Shown in pieces: positions 12,501 through 27,500 of a stretch of DNA of 64,000 bases. The notes under the pieces are model-generated. The model saw only the letters and a program-made list of their open reading frames with translations, was not told the DNA's origin and searched no databases. Numbering within the stretch: the first letter of the stretch is position 1; the number at the start of each line of letters is the position of its first letter. Origin of the DNA: Podocnemis expansa (lineage: Eukaryota; Chordata; Testudines; Podocnemididae); NCBI GenBank assembly GCA_007922195.1, contig ML682088.1, positions 3,675,110 to 3,739,109 of the forward strand, read 5' to 3'. A program made the position numbers and the translations under genes.

Positions 12501-15500
12501 TCATTTATTTTTTCATTACCTTTTCTGTTACAGTGTAAATACACTTTTTTCTCTTTTTTATGGTATGGGGCCTCTGAATTTTGACATAGCTTACGGCCTC
12601 AGTATGCCTTAATATTGCCCTGCCAACTATCTGTCCTTAATTTATCAAGGCAAACTTGCCTTTCAGAACACTTTACCACACATCACCACACTACTATAAA
12701 CACTTCTGAAATGAATGGAGCTACCCTGAATAAAACTGAGCACCAGCATGGTGATGTATCCTCCTTTGCTGCAATGTGGAGGCAGATAAGCAGACTCATG
12801 CTGATCTCCATGGCTATGTCTACACTTAAAATCTTAGTTCAGAGTTGGTTAGTCTGAATTAAGTAGTTTGAACTTAGTTCAAACTAAACAAGCGCAGTTA
12901 GTTCAAACTAAAAGTTAATTTGAACGAAAAAAACCACACTTCTTTGAACTAAACACTATTTCGAACTTATTTAGTTCAAACTAGCATATCTACATTGTGC
13001 TAGTTCAAACTAAATTTTAAAATAAGCTCAACCTAAGCAGATAGTTGGGACTAACCAGCTGAAATAACTAGTTTGAACGAAGCTTCAAACTAAATTGTTT
13101 ATTTCGAAGTAGACAAAGCCTAGTGTAGACAGGGCTCCAATTAGTTTGAATTAAGGCTGCTTAATTCCAACTAATTTGCTAGTGTAGACATAGCCCATGT
13201 GACCTCTCCATTTAAGAAAAAATCAAAGGATACTGTTCCTGAAATTGGGGTAGTCAGACAGTTCATCAATTAAATTCCTTGTTGTCATTTAATAAGTGCT
13301 TCTTAATGGTTGTTTTTGATGGAAATAATTAGGTTTTAAACTTTTTCAACAACAGTGCACAATAAAAAGTCATTTTTAAAAGCACTGAAAGGGTTACTTC
13401 AAGCAAGCCACTGACTTCCCATTTCAAGGTGGAAAAATGTTTTGCAGAAAAATCTGGTTTAATATTCTACTTCCTGAGGCAGATGCATTTGATATGCTAT
13501 GTGAGGATGCCTAGATTTAGATCAGTTGTGGTCAAAACCTCAAGTAGTTTAAATCAGGACAGCTCCATTGACTTCAGTGGGGCTCTGCCAATTTACACCA
13601 GTGATCCAGCCTAATTATCTCATGAAGCCTTTTGAAAACTTCTTAGTTCTTTCTTCACATGCCATTTAAAGATCATTCGTGAATACTGCACTTACCACAT
13701 GATATAGTGATCTGAGAAGACATCATCTGGCTGAAAGATCTCACCATCATAGTAGCAAGAACACTGGGATTTTGGCACACAACCTCCATGCTCATCAATA
13801 TATTGCCCATGTGGACAATAGCAGCCTTCCAAGCAGAACTCATTGCATTCTACATCTGGGTAGGAGAGAGATCGGCAGGTCTGATTGCACGGAGTTCCAC
13901 ATTGTTGGTAAATTTGGCCTTCTGGACAGTTCATTGCTGTTAAAAAAAAAAAATACACCATCAATGAAACCAGAATGAAAGGTCCACCTTCCTCTAAAAC
14001 TTCATATACTCAATGGGGAATATTTTTACATTAACAGGTGTGTTGTGTATGGGGATGATCCAAAGCCCATTTTAATCAATTGAAAGTTTCCCATTAGCTT
14101 TAACTGACCTTGGAGCAGGCTCTAAATGAATAGCTGTTAATTTTTGGACTGGAATTATTAGGATGTGGAGTAGAATGATTCTGATTCACGCAAGTTTACT
14201 ATTCAGAGTTTTTATCCTAACAAGAAAATTATTTCAAAGATCACTAAAGAGCTATCAGTGGCACATCAAGGGTAGGGTTGGGTTTACCTCCCCCTAACCT
14301 AGGCACATCATCTTCAGCTTCCCTCCGCCTATAGCTCACCTTCGTGTTTTCCAGAAGGGGTGGTGACAGGGGAGAGAGGGCTGGCTGAGCCAGCTCCATA
14401 CGGATAAGGGGAGGCCTGGGGTGGCCATTTTAGACAACACTGGGTGGAAAGGCGAATATGCTCACCCCTGGATTCCAGCTCCCAGCCTGGCTGTGGTGGG
14501 GGCCTAAGCAGAAGAGGAGCAGCAGGGGATGAGGCCAGAAATCCAGCTTTTTTGAGAGGCCCTCAAATTGTCCAGGGCCCTGGGGTGTGGGCCTGCAATG
14601 CCTAACTGGCAAGCTGAAGCTGATCAAGAGACATATCCTGCTGGCCTTAATCATGCAGATAGTTCAACTGAAGTCAACGGGACTACTTATACAACGTGAG
14701 GAAGATACAGCATCAAGCAGAATTGATAATCTATGTTAGAAAATGATTGCTGCAAGTAGGGAAAAAGAGTAATAAAGACTGCATCCAGTTTCTGCTGTTA
14801 CTTGGATCCACAAGGCATGAGAGAATTATGTGTTTACAGATATTGTTCTAGCTCTATTTTTCCTTGTTTTTCCTTAGTTTTCATAAACAAAGAAGTTTAG
14901 GGCTAAGATTGCCAAAAATGGGCAACTCAATTTAGGTTGCTAAATCCATATACAAGTTAAATCGATTCTCAAAAAATACTGAGCACCCATCAATCAGCAC
15001 TTTCTACAGCCAGGTCACCTCTTCAGAAACCTAACTATGGACTTCAGAAACTAAGCTGGGAGGTCTGGGTTTTAGTATTTTGCTTTACTTTCATAAATAG
15101 TAGTTTTGTTTTAGATAGGTTTCTTGGTCTGATCCAAGGGGGCAGCCCTGTTAGTCTAGTTCAGCAAAAGAAGCAAGGAGTCCTGTGGTGCTTAAAGACT
15201 AACAGATTTATTTATCCCATGAGAGCAATCTACAGAATGGGATGAAAATAAATGCAGGATTGAATTATGACTATGGCTTCTTTCCCCATTACAGCAGGTG
15301 TTTTGACTTCACCCTCTTCTATGTGCTGTTTCCCAGTGTTTGAATCTTAACAACTGCTCTGATTTGCTGTTACTGTATGACCTGATCCCATGTCTTGCAC
15401 TCCCTTGAATTTATTTTCATCCCATTCTTTAAGTCCTCCCATCTTCAAAGCATCTGACAAAGTGGAATTTTCTCCCACAAAAGCTCTTGCAACAAATAAA

Positions 15501-18500
15501 TCTGTTAGTCTTTAAGTGCCACAGGACTCCTCGTTTCTTGGTTTGTACCTGCATCCAACACAAGGTGGCAGCAATGACAACAAATGTGCATATAGTGCAC
15601 CCATGGGTTTGTCAGTCATTTCCTTTCTACAAGACAAGGGAACAGACTGCTATAGGGGGTCACATTATTTCTGCTCAAAGGTGGTATTATTAACCATAAT
15701 TTTCAGAGGCATTCAGATTCTTAAATTTTTAATGAGAACAGCAGGGTTCTAAGGTAAGGCAGGAAATTCAGTGAAGTGACAGGCAGCCACTGCAGATCAG
15801 AGTTTGCAAACTTCTATTACAATAAAATAAACAAGGAGTCCTGTAGCACGTAAAGACTAACAAATATATTTATTGCATGAGCTTTCATGGGAGAAAATCC
15901 CACGTCAGACACTTTTAGATCAATGGTTCCCAACCTACAACCCATGGAGTCTTTCAGAGTGGTCCACTGCTCCCCTCCCTCTGGCTGCAGAACTGAATCA
16001 CTGATTAAGGACCTAGGTGTGTTACTATGGGGCTACAAGAGTGGAGTAAGCTCCTTGCTACAGCAAAGGAGATAGGATATCAGTGCTCCCCTCCTCTGGC
16101 TGTAGCATAAAGCACAGAGAAGAGGAAGAGGAGGAGCAGGCAGAGAGGCCAGAGTTCATAAGTACTAGGGTCCTTGCTGAAGTCAGAGGGAGAAGGGATC
16201 AGGGCTCCTCTCCCCTGGCTGCAACAGACAGCAAAGCACTCTCCTTGGGTCCCTACGTGCTAGGGTCCCTGCTGAAGACAGAGGGAGGGGAGCACTGATC
16301 TGCCATCACTCTGGCTGCAGAAGGGAGCCACAGCTTAGGGATCCAGATGAAGCACACGGGGCTATAGGTCACGTTTCCCCTGCTGCAGCCAGCAGGATGG
16401 GAGATCAGCAAGGAGGCAGCCTCCTCGCTGAACTTCTTCCATATGGCTGTGGTGGGGGAACTGCTGGCAAAGACTGGTGGTCCCTCAAGGCTGTAAAAAT
16501 GATATCTGTGGCACTCTAGCCAAAAAGGTTGGCAACCAGTGATAGGAAACTTCTCAGTATTCTAACCCTGTAGAAAGACCAGCCAGTCCTGGTCCTTGTG
16601 TGCCCTGACCACAAGGCTTGGAGACTCTTGGGCTCCTGACTGTCCGTCACCAACAGAAGTTAGTCAAATAAAAGATGCTACCTCACCCACCTTGTCTCGC
16701 TAGTATCCTGGGACTGACATGGCTACACCTACCCTGCACTGAATAGTTTGAGAGGAAAAGCAGAGAAGCACTTTCAAAGGTTGCCTTCATTACTATAGCC
16801 ACGCGCAGGCAGGAGTGCCTTAGACACAATGGTGATTTACTAGCCTTCTACCACTGCAAATGGAATTGGTTTGGTAAACTAAAACTAGAGGGATTTTGAA
16901 TCCTGACCTATGTTGGTTAACCTTAATGTTTGATAGGGTTTAAATCAATTGTTCCATTTCTGCCCCTCTTGTAATTAGCAAGCAAATAGTTACATTCCCC
17001 ATCTCTAGTAACAATGCCACAGATCATCCTAATTTTAGCTGAGTGACTATAACGCTCCTTATCTGAATATGCCCTTACTAAGGATTTTAAAACATCCTCA
17101 AGTCCTCCACTGCAGATGTCCAGCTGTCCAGTGACGTGCACATTCAAATTCCATTATACTGCACCAATACATGCAACCTTCTTCCCTAAGAAACCTTTTA
17201 ACTGCAGCAGCTTAGATCATGGGATTTGGAAGGGAAAATGGCCTTTATGATTTGTAATTCATTCAAAACCCTTTTTGCCCTGGAAGGTTATATGGAAACT
17301 GAAGGGAAACAGATAGGCACTTGCGAGTGCTAAAAATGCCTATTCTAAACCAGTGGTTCTCAACCACTGTGTTTGGGCACGTTACTGCATCACCATACAG
17401 TGGTTAGTGTGTCACAGGCAGACAGATACCAAGATGACTCGATTTGCCCTGGAATAGGTGGGCTGGTGTGTCCTGTAGGCGTGTGATATGCCACCAAATG
17501 TGTCACAACCTCCATAAGTCTGAGAACCACTGCTCTAAAAGACAATAGCTAGTAGTTCTATATCAAAGTCCATCCCCATCTTGGGAACTTCTGTTTTCAT
17601 TTTGACTTTAGGGTGGTCTTCACCAGAGTTGACTTGGATGATCACTGATCAACAACCTTGTCTGACTACCTGTGGTGGGAGTAGTCACTTGGTGTGAGAG
17701 GCCACACAGCAAGCCCTACCCATGCATCCTCACTGGTCTGCACTCAAGTTTCTGTGTCACTAGGGCTAGTCTTTGTGCCACAGTAAGGTGAGCCACTCTA
17801 TGAATTTTTTTACCCTGTTGAATTATGAAAGAATTTGTCTGTCCTTCCAGACATACATGGGAAGACATAGGAATGGCTTTGGAGGGCTGTCGGCACTCAG
17901 CTGGTTTAGGAAATGTCCTTACTGCAAATTGTGCAGGTTACTAGCCCAAGTGGAAGCGGTGCCTAAAGTCTAGCCTATAGCTCCAGCCAGGCCAGCTAGC
18001 TTGGGCTTAAATCACCAGTAAATTCATGTGAGGGAGTTTTGTGGATATGGACAGAAGTAAGAGCCTGGGTTAACTTTGCAGTGAAGACATTCTCACATAC
18101 AGAAATCCCCTTCACATAAGTCATGCAACATGGCCTTTACAAGGCAGAATGTAATTGGCTAGCAGGTTTCTAAAATCTGTTTCAGAGACCTGAAGGATGT
18201 GTCAGTGATCCAATGGCTAATACATCTTTTCCTTATAAAGAAAACATGATATACGGGGATGTAAATCACCCACTCTGGACTCCATCCTCCCACCGCCCCC
18301 CCCCCCCCGTGTGGTACTAGTTCTTCAGCCTTTTGGGTCTCTTGCATCCATGGAGGACTCCAGGAACTGGATTTCCCTCTTAAGCAAATGAATTAAAATG
18401 AACCCACTAGCATTAAGACCTGCATGTCAGATTTGTATGATAGCCTATCATGCAGTATTTAACAGCCAGAAACACCATGAAACATTAGCAATATAATAAC

Positions 18501-21500
18501 CTAAACCTAGCTAACTTTCTGCCACTGATGAATTTAACAGAAGCAGTTTGCTTTATCTGAAGTCATTTGCTTGTGAATCTGAATCTCAGCCAGAAAGTAG
18601 AGGAGCAGCCACACTCAGTTCAATACATCGTGCCATCAACACAAATTATTCAAAGGGCATATTCAAGTCACCAGACCATTAAAGGAGTTATTGTTCTCCT
18701 CCATGTGATAGGCAATGTCTGTAGCTCAGGATTATTTAATGTGCTCTGATGGATCTGCAGTCAGAGAAATCCGCACTTGGTGCAGGCACAAAGTGCTCCG
18801 TAATGCACAGAGAAGAGGAAGCAGTGCTGCACTATTAAAGATTAATTGTGAAAATTGACTTGCCCAATTACAGCAAGAATGATGATGCATTATCACTGCT
18901 CTCTCTTTCAGCCTCCAGACCTGGGTGGGTTTTTTCTAAAAGGATTTTTATTGAATTACTGTTCCACTCTCTCAACATTTACATAAATTAGGTCAATATT
19001 ACGAAACTGCACAGCATAATCCAGCCTTGTTCTCCTCTTAGTAAATATTAGCCAGCATCCAACAGTTGGAATCACTGAACTTTATTGGTACAGATAGTAT
19101 CAGATGGACCTTTGGCAACCTCTCTTTTCTCTAGCGTCTACAGTAACTTGCTTTTTCAAATGGATCGCCCACCCAGCTACTGTTTGGGAAGGAACAACAA
19201 CTGGATTGGAATGCAGCCATACATACATGCTTTTCCCCAAAATCCCTGATTGTTTACTTCTCTTAATAGTAGAGCTGTTTGGGGAAATGAAGAAAAAAAA
19301 GTCTTTTGCAAATATTTGTGGGAAAAAAATATAGTTCCCTTTTGCATCAAAATCTCATTTCAGTGGAAATTTTCCAACCAGCTCTGTCCACAAATGAGAT
19401 GAGAAAAAGAGATGCTGTTCTTCCTTCTGTTTCAGCATCTTGTCAGACTCTTCACACACACTATTGGTTCATGCAAAATTATCCTATCATTTTTGTCACC
19501 TCCTCTTCCCTCCCTACACCATGGCAGCTGTTTCTTTTAGCCACCTATTCTGCCTTGCCTTTTAGATTGTAAGTTTCTTGGGACAGGGGCTGACATTGTA
19601 GCCCTTGACTTAACCTGTCATTGTCTTGCATGCATGTATTCATCTGCACATCATCTCTGTATCTTTCTTTATAGGTTTAGGAAATCCTCATATTAGATTT
19701 ATAGAGGCTTTTATACTCAGCATAGGTTCATAAGTTAGCACAACTTTTAAACTGATTGCTGCAATGCATGGTATCTTACAGGCCTGTGTAAGACATTATA
19801 CAGCTTGTATAAACAGCTAAAGGGCATATGCATAAGTAAGACATTTAAAATATTAGATTAGATTATCAAACTCATTCAATATGGGGGCCACATTGGAAGG
19901 CAGGACACCTGTCACGGGCCATGTGGCCAAGAGGGTTCCCCAACCCTTTTCCCCTCCATGTTCAGAGCAAGGAAGTGTCATTTTGCAGTCCATTTTCTGA
20001 TCATAACCAAAAAAAATTGATCCTGATCTGGCCTGCAGTCCATGAGTTTGACACCCCTGGATTAGAAGTTAGGCAAGTGGGTTTGTTTGTTCACCAGTGT
20101 TCAGTGATGTGTGGATCAAAGAGGCTGTATTTTGATCATGACACCCAGCTCAGTACACAGAAAGACAACTCCAGTTTGGATCCCTTGACATTTGGTAGAA
20201 CACCACAACACCCACAAAGATATCCATAAATCATAATGCAACATTCTGAAGGGTGGATATGCATCAATCATACATCAATTATATGTCAATCATAGCCACA
20301 AACCCCTTGACCAATGACACAGCTGCACCTCTACAATTTCTGGGATGATCTCCCCATATTTGGGTGATAGAGGTGGTTTGAACTTGCTCTATGTTAAGAA
20401 GTTCAAACCCCGTTATTAAGAGCAGCTGCTTCTAGCTTTTTCAGCTTTTGTTCTCAGTTTTTAGCTCTGAGCTTCTTCAGCTCTTAGCTGGTCTTTTCTC
20501 TAGAACAAGGGTCGGCAACCCTCAGCGCTCATGCCAAAAATGGCTCATGGGCTGAGCCTGAGCAGCACGCGGCACTGCTCAGGCTCCCCAGCTGGCCCCG
20601 TCCCCCAGCTCTGTGCAGCCGGGTGGCAAGAGCCGCTTGCTGCATTTCCAGGCCCCCGATGGCTGCTCTTCCCCAATGGGGAGTGCGGCCATCAGAGACA
20701 AAGAATCTCCGGTGCACAGGGCCCCTAGCCTGCCCTCTGCTGGGCAGGGCTAGAGGGGAGAGGGGTGGGTTGGCCCACCCACTTCCAGCTCCGACCCCAG
20801 AACCAGAAGCCAACAGCCAGCAAGGGCGGGAGCTGGTGCCAGCCAGGACCCAGAGGCTGCCTGCCAGCAGGGACAAGTGCCAGCCATTGCCAAGACCCGG
20901 AGGCCACCCACTGGCAGGGGTGGGTGCTGACCATGGCCTGGAAGCCCTGTCCCCGGCACCCACTGAGGGTGCAGTGGGCAGGGCTGCAGGAGCCGGCAAA
21001 GGTTGCCGACCCCTGTTCTAGAAGAACACAATCTTATTTTGCTCCTCTTATTAGCTAGGTATTTTAAGTTACTTTCATAAGTCTACAGATACCAGCTAAA
21101 GTTACCATACTCTTTCCTGAGCACCCTTCCCGTTGAATCAAGGTTTCAGACATCTCTCTTGACCAAGCTGGGAAACCAGAGTGTGAGTATCAATTATAGG
21201 GTTTTAAATATCAAACTTAATTAAGCATAAGGTTTCTTGTATGTATAAAGTTAATTGTAATTTGGTTAGATATATATTGACTCAATTAACCCTTTCTTAA
21301 TTCTGTGCTTACCATTTATGCTTTTAACAATAAAAGTATTTTATAAAGTTAACCTAAGTTTTGTGTGACTTCTTCTACCAAGCATTCCTGGGGGCCTCTT
21401 GTTCTAAATATCTCTGTGGTCAAATTCAGGCAAGAACCCCAAACTCCCTAAGCAAGCTCATGAAGACTAATTGACAATCTTAAATTAATTTTCAAACTAA

Positions 21501-24500
21501 AGGATTTGGCTACCCCATTCATTCTGGGTGGGATTTTCAAACAGTCCTAAGGCAACATGAGCCCTTAGTCCAATTAGCTTTTAGTGAAAGGGTAAGAATT
21601 GATGGGCTGGGGTACATTAGAAAATTAGATTGATCTAGCTATGAAAATCCACACTTCTGAGTGACATAGTTAAATTGACCTACGTCCCTCTGTAGACAGT
21701 GCTAGGTTGATGGAAGATTTCTTCCAAACAACTGCCTGTTGGGGAGACGGATTTCCTGTGACAACAGAAGAACCATTCCCATAACTCTAGCAAGTGTCAA
21801 TACTGCAGCTTCCTTGCTGCCACTGCATCACTCTAAGTGTAGACATTAACTGCCTCCTTAAGACACTTATGAACACCCCACCCTATAGAGCTGCACATTG
21901 TATAGCACAATGGGGCTACAGCCTGCAGGAAGGATTCTGTGCACTTGAGCAAAGCTAAATAATCATTGTCTTGTCATGCATGCTTCAGTCTCAAAGCCAG
22001 ATTAGAAGGTATCAACAATGGAAACAAAGCAAGTTATGACAGAGTGAAGGACACAGGCATTGCTGACACTGGGCCCAGGAGACATTGGCCCCTGGTCCTC
22101 AGGCTAGCATTTTAATTCCTGAGCTGTCCAATCCAGCTAGGACCCCGTGCCAACACTCAGAGCTGGCAGCAGCAGGGCAGAAGTCCGATTCAGCCCCTGG
22201 CTGTGGACCTAGGGCTGCATTGTTGATGGCAGGATCCAGCCACAGCCCCCAGCCAGTGGCAGCAGGAACCTGATCTAGCCTGGGCAGCCTGTCCCCCAAT
22301 TGGTGACCCAGGGCTGGCAGTGGCAGGAGCCTGATTTGGCCCCAAGGCTACAGTAGGGCCAGCACTGGAGGAGCAGAGCCAGAACAGGGGTGGGGTGGGG
22401 CCCAGGCCCAAGGAAAGGCCCTGCACATTTTTTCTGGGAAGCAATGCCCCAGAAGGATGGTAACTCCCTTCCTCCACCCCAGCTGCCTCTGTCCTCCCTA
22501 ACCCAGAGAGCTGGACTGAGGAAGGGCAAGTCAGCAGAGTCAGGAACTAAAAAGGGAGTGGGTGATAGTTGACCACAATGATTAGGCAAAGCCAAAAGAC
22601 CTGACTAATGAGGCAAAGCAGGAAATAGCTGGCTACCTTGCCTAGGAGGCCAGCTCAGAAAACCAGAGGGGAAAGTGTGGTCAAGGAAGGCAAGGAGTAC
22701 TGAGAGACACTCTGCCTTCTGACCCAAAGAAGTGGGTAACACTGGGCTTCTGAACCCCTACAGTGATTGGAGCAGGAACTGTGGAACTGACTGTGTCTCC
22801 TGTAAATAAATGAGCATGGGTGACTGCAACTGAGATGGGTGCAAATTCTGTATATGGAGGGTGGACCCCTGCGGGACAGGAAGTCAAGAGGCTCAGTGCT
22901 ACAGGGACTAAACACAACAGCAAAACAGTCCACGCATCAGAAAAATATTGCAGACGTTTTAAGAAGCAGCTTGGATCTTTCCTTGGAACCTGAACTAAAA
23001 ACAGTTTAGATTTCTGCTGAGACCAGAGATCTGAAATTGTGGTTTATAGTCACAAGGGCTTTTGAAGACAACAGGAGTTGGGGGGGGGGTCAGTCAGAGA
23101 GGAAGTGTCAGCATACAATGAAAGAACCTGTTGCCATAAACTTCATGAGACACTTTGGATAGCGCCAGCCTGAGACATTCAGAACATTTTCAGGTAGGCC
23201 TACAAAGTTAGTAGGGGTCATGGGAATCAAGTCACCAAACCAACTGAGGTTTGCTCCATAGGGGCTCTTTTGCTGAATGCTTTTTGTGAAAAACTGAGCA
23301 CCTTCCACGCTTAACCGAGTTCAAGACAGCTGGATATGCTCCATGTGTCAAGGAGCAGACTCTCAGCACCTTGCAAAAATTAGGTCCTTTAGCTTCCTCT
23401 GCCTCACTGCCCTTAACATAGGACACCATAGAGTCAATGTATTGCAGCATTCACTTACAGCAGAAGTCTGGCTCCCGCCACTTGATCACAATGCCTTTCC
23501 TAGCACATGCAGTGGCATAGGTCGAAACAGCAGAGCACAAGCAATCCTTGCCATCGGAACAAGAGCAAACGTCATAGCGGCAGTTCTTCAGGTATGGAGA
23601 AGGGTTAACTTCATGGTGGCAAGGCTCAAATGTGGATGACACCAGAATTGAGCAGGAATCTTCAGCATATCTGGCTAAAATGACAAAAATATTTATCCAG
23701 ACACTTCACACTAAAAGAGCACCGACTGTAAAGAGAAATAAGAGGAATCGGAGTAAGGGCTTGGACACACTAATAAAGCCGTAGCAGCACAGCTGCACCA
23801 GTGCAGATGTAACCCTTCAGTGATGACAACACCTATGCCAACTGGAGGGCTTTTCCCATCAGCGGTGGTAGTCCAGCTCCCCAAAAGGCAGTAGCTTTGC
23901 TGATGTGAGAAGCCGTCCCATCACTGGTAGTTCAATTATTATAACTGCAACACTTCAGAGTGTGCAATTTCCACACCCCCAAGTGATATAGTTATACCAA
24001 CATAAATTGCTAGTGTAGACAAAGCCTCATTGAAGTCTTGCCCTTTTGTTTTGTTTTATGGGACAAGTGACCTGCAAAGCAAAATCTGATCCTGTACCTG
24101 TTCTAGTGGATTACTTCCCATTAAAAAATAATAGCACTTAATGAAATAAACAAACAGAGGAAAACCTCAGTTTTCTGTTTTATCATCACAGGCAGAACCA
24201 CTAGCATGACTTGTAGGCTGAGGCAAAAAGGAGGGGGCAGAGACAAGCTAGGGGCATGGTATACACTCCTCTTTAGAACTGGAGTTAAACCAAGGAGTCC
24301 TGAACCTCTGTATTTCCCTTCTGTCAGCAAATAGTTGTGCAACCTTCTTGTGAAAAGACTCATCTCCCTCTACTGACTGATCCACACAGAGCAGGGGTGT
24401 ACAAACGCCTCATGTGAGGTGTCACACTGCAACTATCTTCTCATTCAGGGAGGTGGAAAGCAAAGTTCAAACAGATGAGGCATAAAAATGTATTTTACTA

Positions 24501-27500
24501 TTATTTAAATTGAATTTTAATTAGATTTATCTTACTATTAATAAAACCTACTCCATCCCCACTGTCTTCCCGGGGGGTGTTGCTTCGTCTACCTGTCAGG
24601 ATCATGCACCACCCATCCCTGGCTGGCTCAGACTGGAGTGGATGGGCACCTGTCACCAGGCTTGGAGCTAAAGAGGAGCGGTGTCTGTATCCCCCACTCC
24701 AACCACCTTGAGGACTGCAGGGAAGGAATTACTTGCTGCTCCCTCATGGGCCAGATAGTCTTTGGCAGGCTGAAGTCTGATCCACAGGCAGTGGGTTGGA
24801 CAGCCCAGACATATATCATAAGAGACTACTTCTATATATAAACTCCATTAGCTGGGCTGTAACTCTAATGGTCCAAACCCTTTTGATGGCCCCCATGGTT
24901 CCATCCGATGGACATTCTGCAGTTCCCTGGTGTTTTTTCCAGTCTGTTTGCTTAAATTAAATTTAAAAACTTCAATAAAAGAACATGATTAAGGTTGCAG
25001 AGTGAAGAAGTCAAAAGTTAGGAAATGCCAGAAGTAAAGTGCCCCATGTAACCCTAACTCAGCCTCCTTATCTGTACAAATTATAATACAGTTTTAATGA
25101 CATGATCACACAGCATTTTTTTCTGCCTGACCCCTGCTTCATTCGGTGCATAGAATGGAAGGCGTTCTATTTATTTTTGGGACTCTAGCATGAGCCTGTT
25201 CCCAGTACAAGACAGTAACTCTTTCATGGGATGGAAGATCACATGTTGTTACTCTGTATTATATGTCATGTGGAGGGCAGGTTTCAGTACCTAAGCGAGG
25301 GTTGAGACTACAGGAGTCACTGTCTTGTTTTAACAAGTCTTGGCAATCTCCATTGAGCTTCCAGGCATTTCCAAAATCTTCCACAAGGGCTTCCACAAGG
25401 CCAGAAGGTGTGAGAAAGTCATCCCCTTCATTACCATTGTAGTTTCCACACAAACCACAGATTCGGCCACTATACACTGGGGAGAGCTGAAAGATACAAG
25501 GTTAGAATGGTTTTTCTTCAATATGAGTCAAGTTTCATGGAATTGTTTTTATTGGACTATGTAAATTCCTCAAATATATTAAAGGGGTGCCATCAACTTA
25601 AATCATGCTTCTGGCTTTAAAAAAAATGGACATTTTTACCACTTATAAAAAAAATACAAGTAGTGAGTATTTTTCAAAACCACTAGAATTATTTTTAACT
25701 AAGTAGAAAAAAAAAGTTCAAACTCTACCCCCACACTCCACCACTGTATTTACTTTGTGTATTTAACATCACTTACTATCTAAGTCCTCTCACTGTTTTC
25801 TCTGTGTAGCTCATTCTCCTTGCCTGGGTGGGTCTTTATGACAGTAAGAGTGAGAGGAAAACAGTTTTTAAAAATCTGAAAATGACTAATATCACAAAAA
25901 TGGTGGGAGGACAAAGGAGCAGATATACTACTTGGAGCTATTCATCTTAATTTTTCCATTAGCTAAATTTCAGTTTGATGATTTGTCTTGTGACAGTGGT
26001 GAAAAATCATAGGAAGAGTTCTTTATTTAACACTAAACAAAACTTTAAAGAGAGTACTGCTTTCCTTACTTTACAAAGCTACACTGTTTTTGCATAAAAT
26101 TTCTCCTGGTGCATTGCTTTGCTCAGCCCGTTTTCTACCTGGCTTCCTGCTAATGGACTGAGAGAAAGAGCATAAGCCCCTGCACTTTTAAGGTGTACAA
26201 TTCCACCCTGATTTTCACCCACAGGAAGACTAATGGATTACAAGAGATTAAACATGACCCTAAATTAAAACAAAAAAAATTACACATGTACAGAACACCT
26301 GAGTAGGGAAGTTGTAAGAAAAAATCTGACAGGAGCCCAAATACTTGCAATTCTTATTCATTTCAATAGGAATTGACAGTACCCATTGTCAAGGCTTTTT
26401 CCCCACTCTGGCACTCTGAGTGCAGAAGGTGGGGGCCTGCAACAGGCCTTAAAAGCCAATGGCCTTAAAGCCTGCTCTTAGAAGTCTCCAAGGCCTCCAA
26501 TTCCTGGCCTTGGAGTGGTATCGCTGCCACCACCCAAATGCAAAAAACCTCTTGAGACCCAGGAAGGCGCACTTGGGAATTCCTCCCTGTGAGGTACTTG
26601 CAATCCTGTTTATTCCTCCTTCAGGAAAGTGACTGGACCCCAGCTGCAATATGAGCTGGAACTGGAACAGGGTTCCCTCTAGTAGCTGCCTGTGCAGTCC
26701 AAGGCACATGCACATAAACCTCTTGCCCTACCAGGAACAGAACCAGAACTTACTTAAAAGGTAAAATCTTTAATCAAAAAGAACAGATAATAAACACAGA
26801 GAGTTGCTTCTCTGGGAATTAACTTAGGTATTACGGGGGGGGGGGGTACATGTGCTCAGCACAGAGAAATCCAAAAAACAAGCCAAAAACAAAGAAAATA
26901 CCCTGACCACGTCTAAATAAACATTCCCTGTTGTACTCACGCCTGGTCAGTACCAAACTTAGCTTATCTCTGGTAAGGATGTTGCTGGATTCTTCCTCAG
27001 GCCCCTCTGGCCTCCTCCTGATCCTCCCAGGAGCTCTGCTGCATCCAAACAGACACAGGCCAGGCTGCTGTTCCCATTCAAAAACCTGTGCTTCATTCCT
27101 ATTGGCTGTCCTGGGACTCACTGACCAGAGTGTTAACCCCTTCCTCCCCAAGGGTTACTACACCCATCAGCACCTATTAGGTTATAGTCTCTAAATGAAC
27201 ATTACCAACAACGCTTGAGGGTTGGACCAACGACCTAGTACTAGAGTAGCTCCCTGTAAGCACTGACTCGACTGCTGCTCACTTGGTAGAGGTAAGCAGT
27301 AATACATAGGCAGGCTGAGAAGTTGAATATCTTTCACAGCTATTCCTCTGGCTAATAAAAGATCATTGGTGAAGGCTCCAAAGGACAGCCAGTCCTGTTC
27401 TTGCCAGGAAGACTACCAGCTATGCAGTATGGAGAAAAAAAGAGAGACCAGAAAGCATCAAGGACAGTGAATTGCTAACATTTCTGTAACCAAGGACATC

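Larger units (their letters stand above)
13937..23458 (-). other. VWF intron 15
   Basis: This 9.5-kb intron is rich in repeats. It holds an inverted SINE-tail arrangement (15137-15536), another SINE tail (15826-15915), a putative hAT element with a GC-rich core (15922-16541), short hAT elements (17351-17532 and about 19856-20060), a hAT element with a target duplication (20506-21015), a MITE (21604-21850) and a GC-rich degenerate repeat (22159-22341). Also present are a C-run of 13 at 18296-18308 and GC-rich unclassified DNA at 14265-14600. Confidence 0.8.

Noticed and set aside
20529..21058. Several overlapping open frames on both strands
   Set aside because: All lie in the GC-rich core of a hAT-type element, where stop codons are rare. 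The same holds for 7226-7574, 22085-22595 and 58163-58884.
26390..27195. Possible retroviral LTR
   Set aside because: No terminal TG...CA with flanking duplication, no second LTR and no gag, pol or env frame could be seen, so it is listed only as an unclassified repeat.
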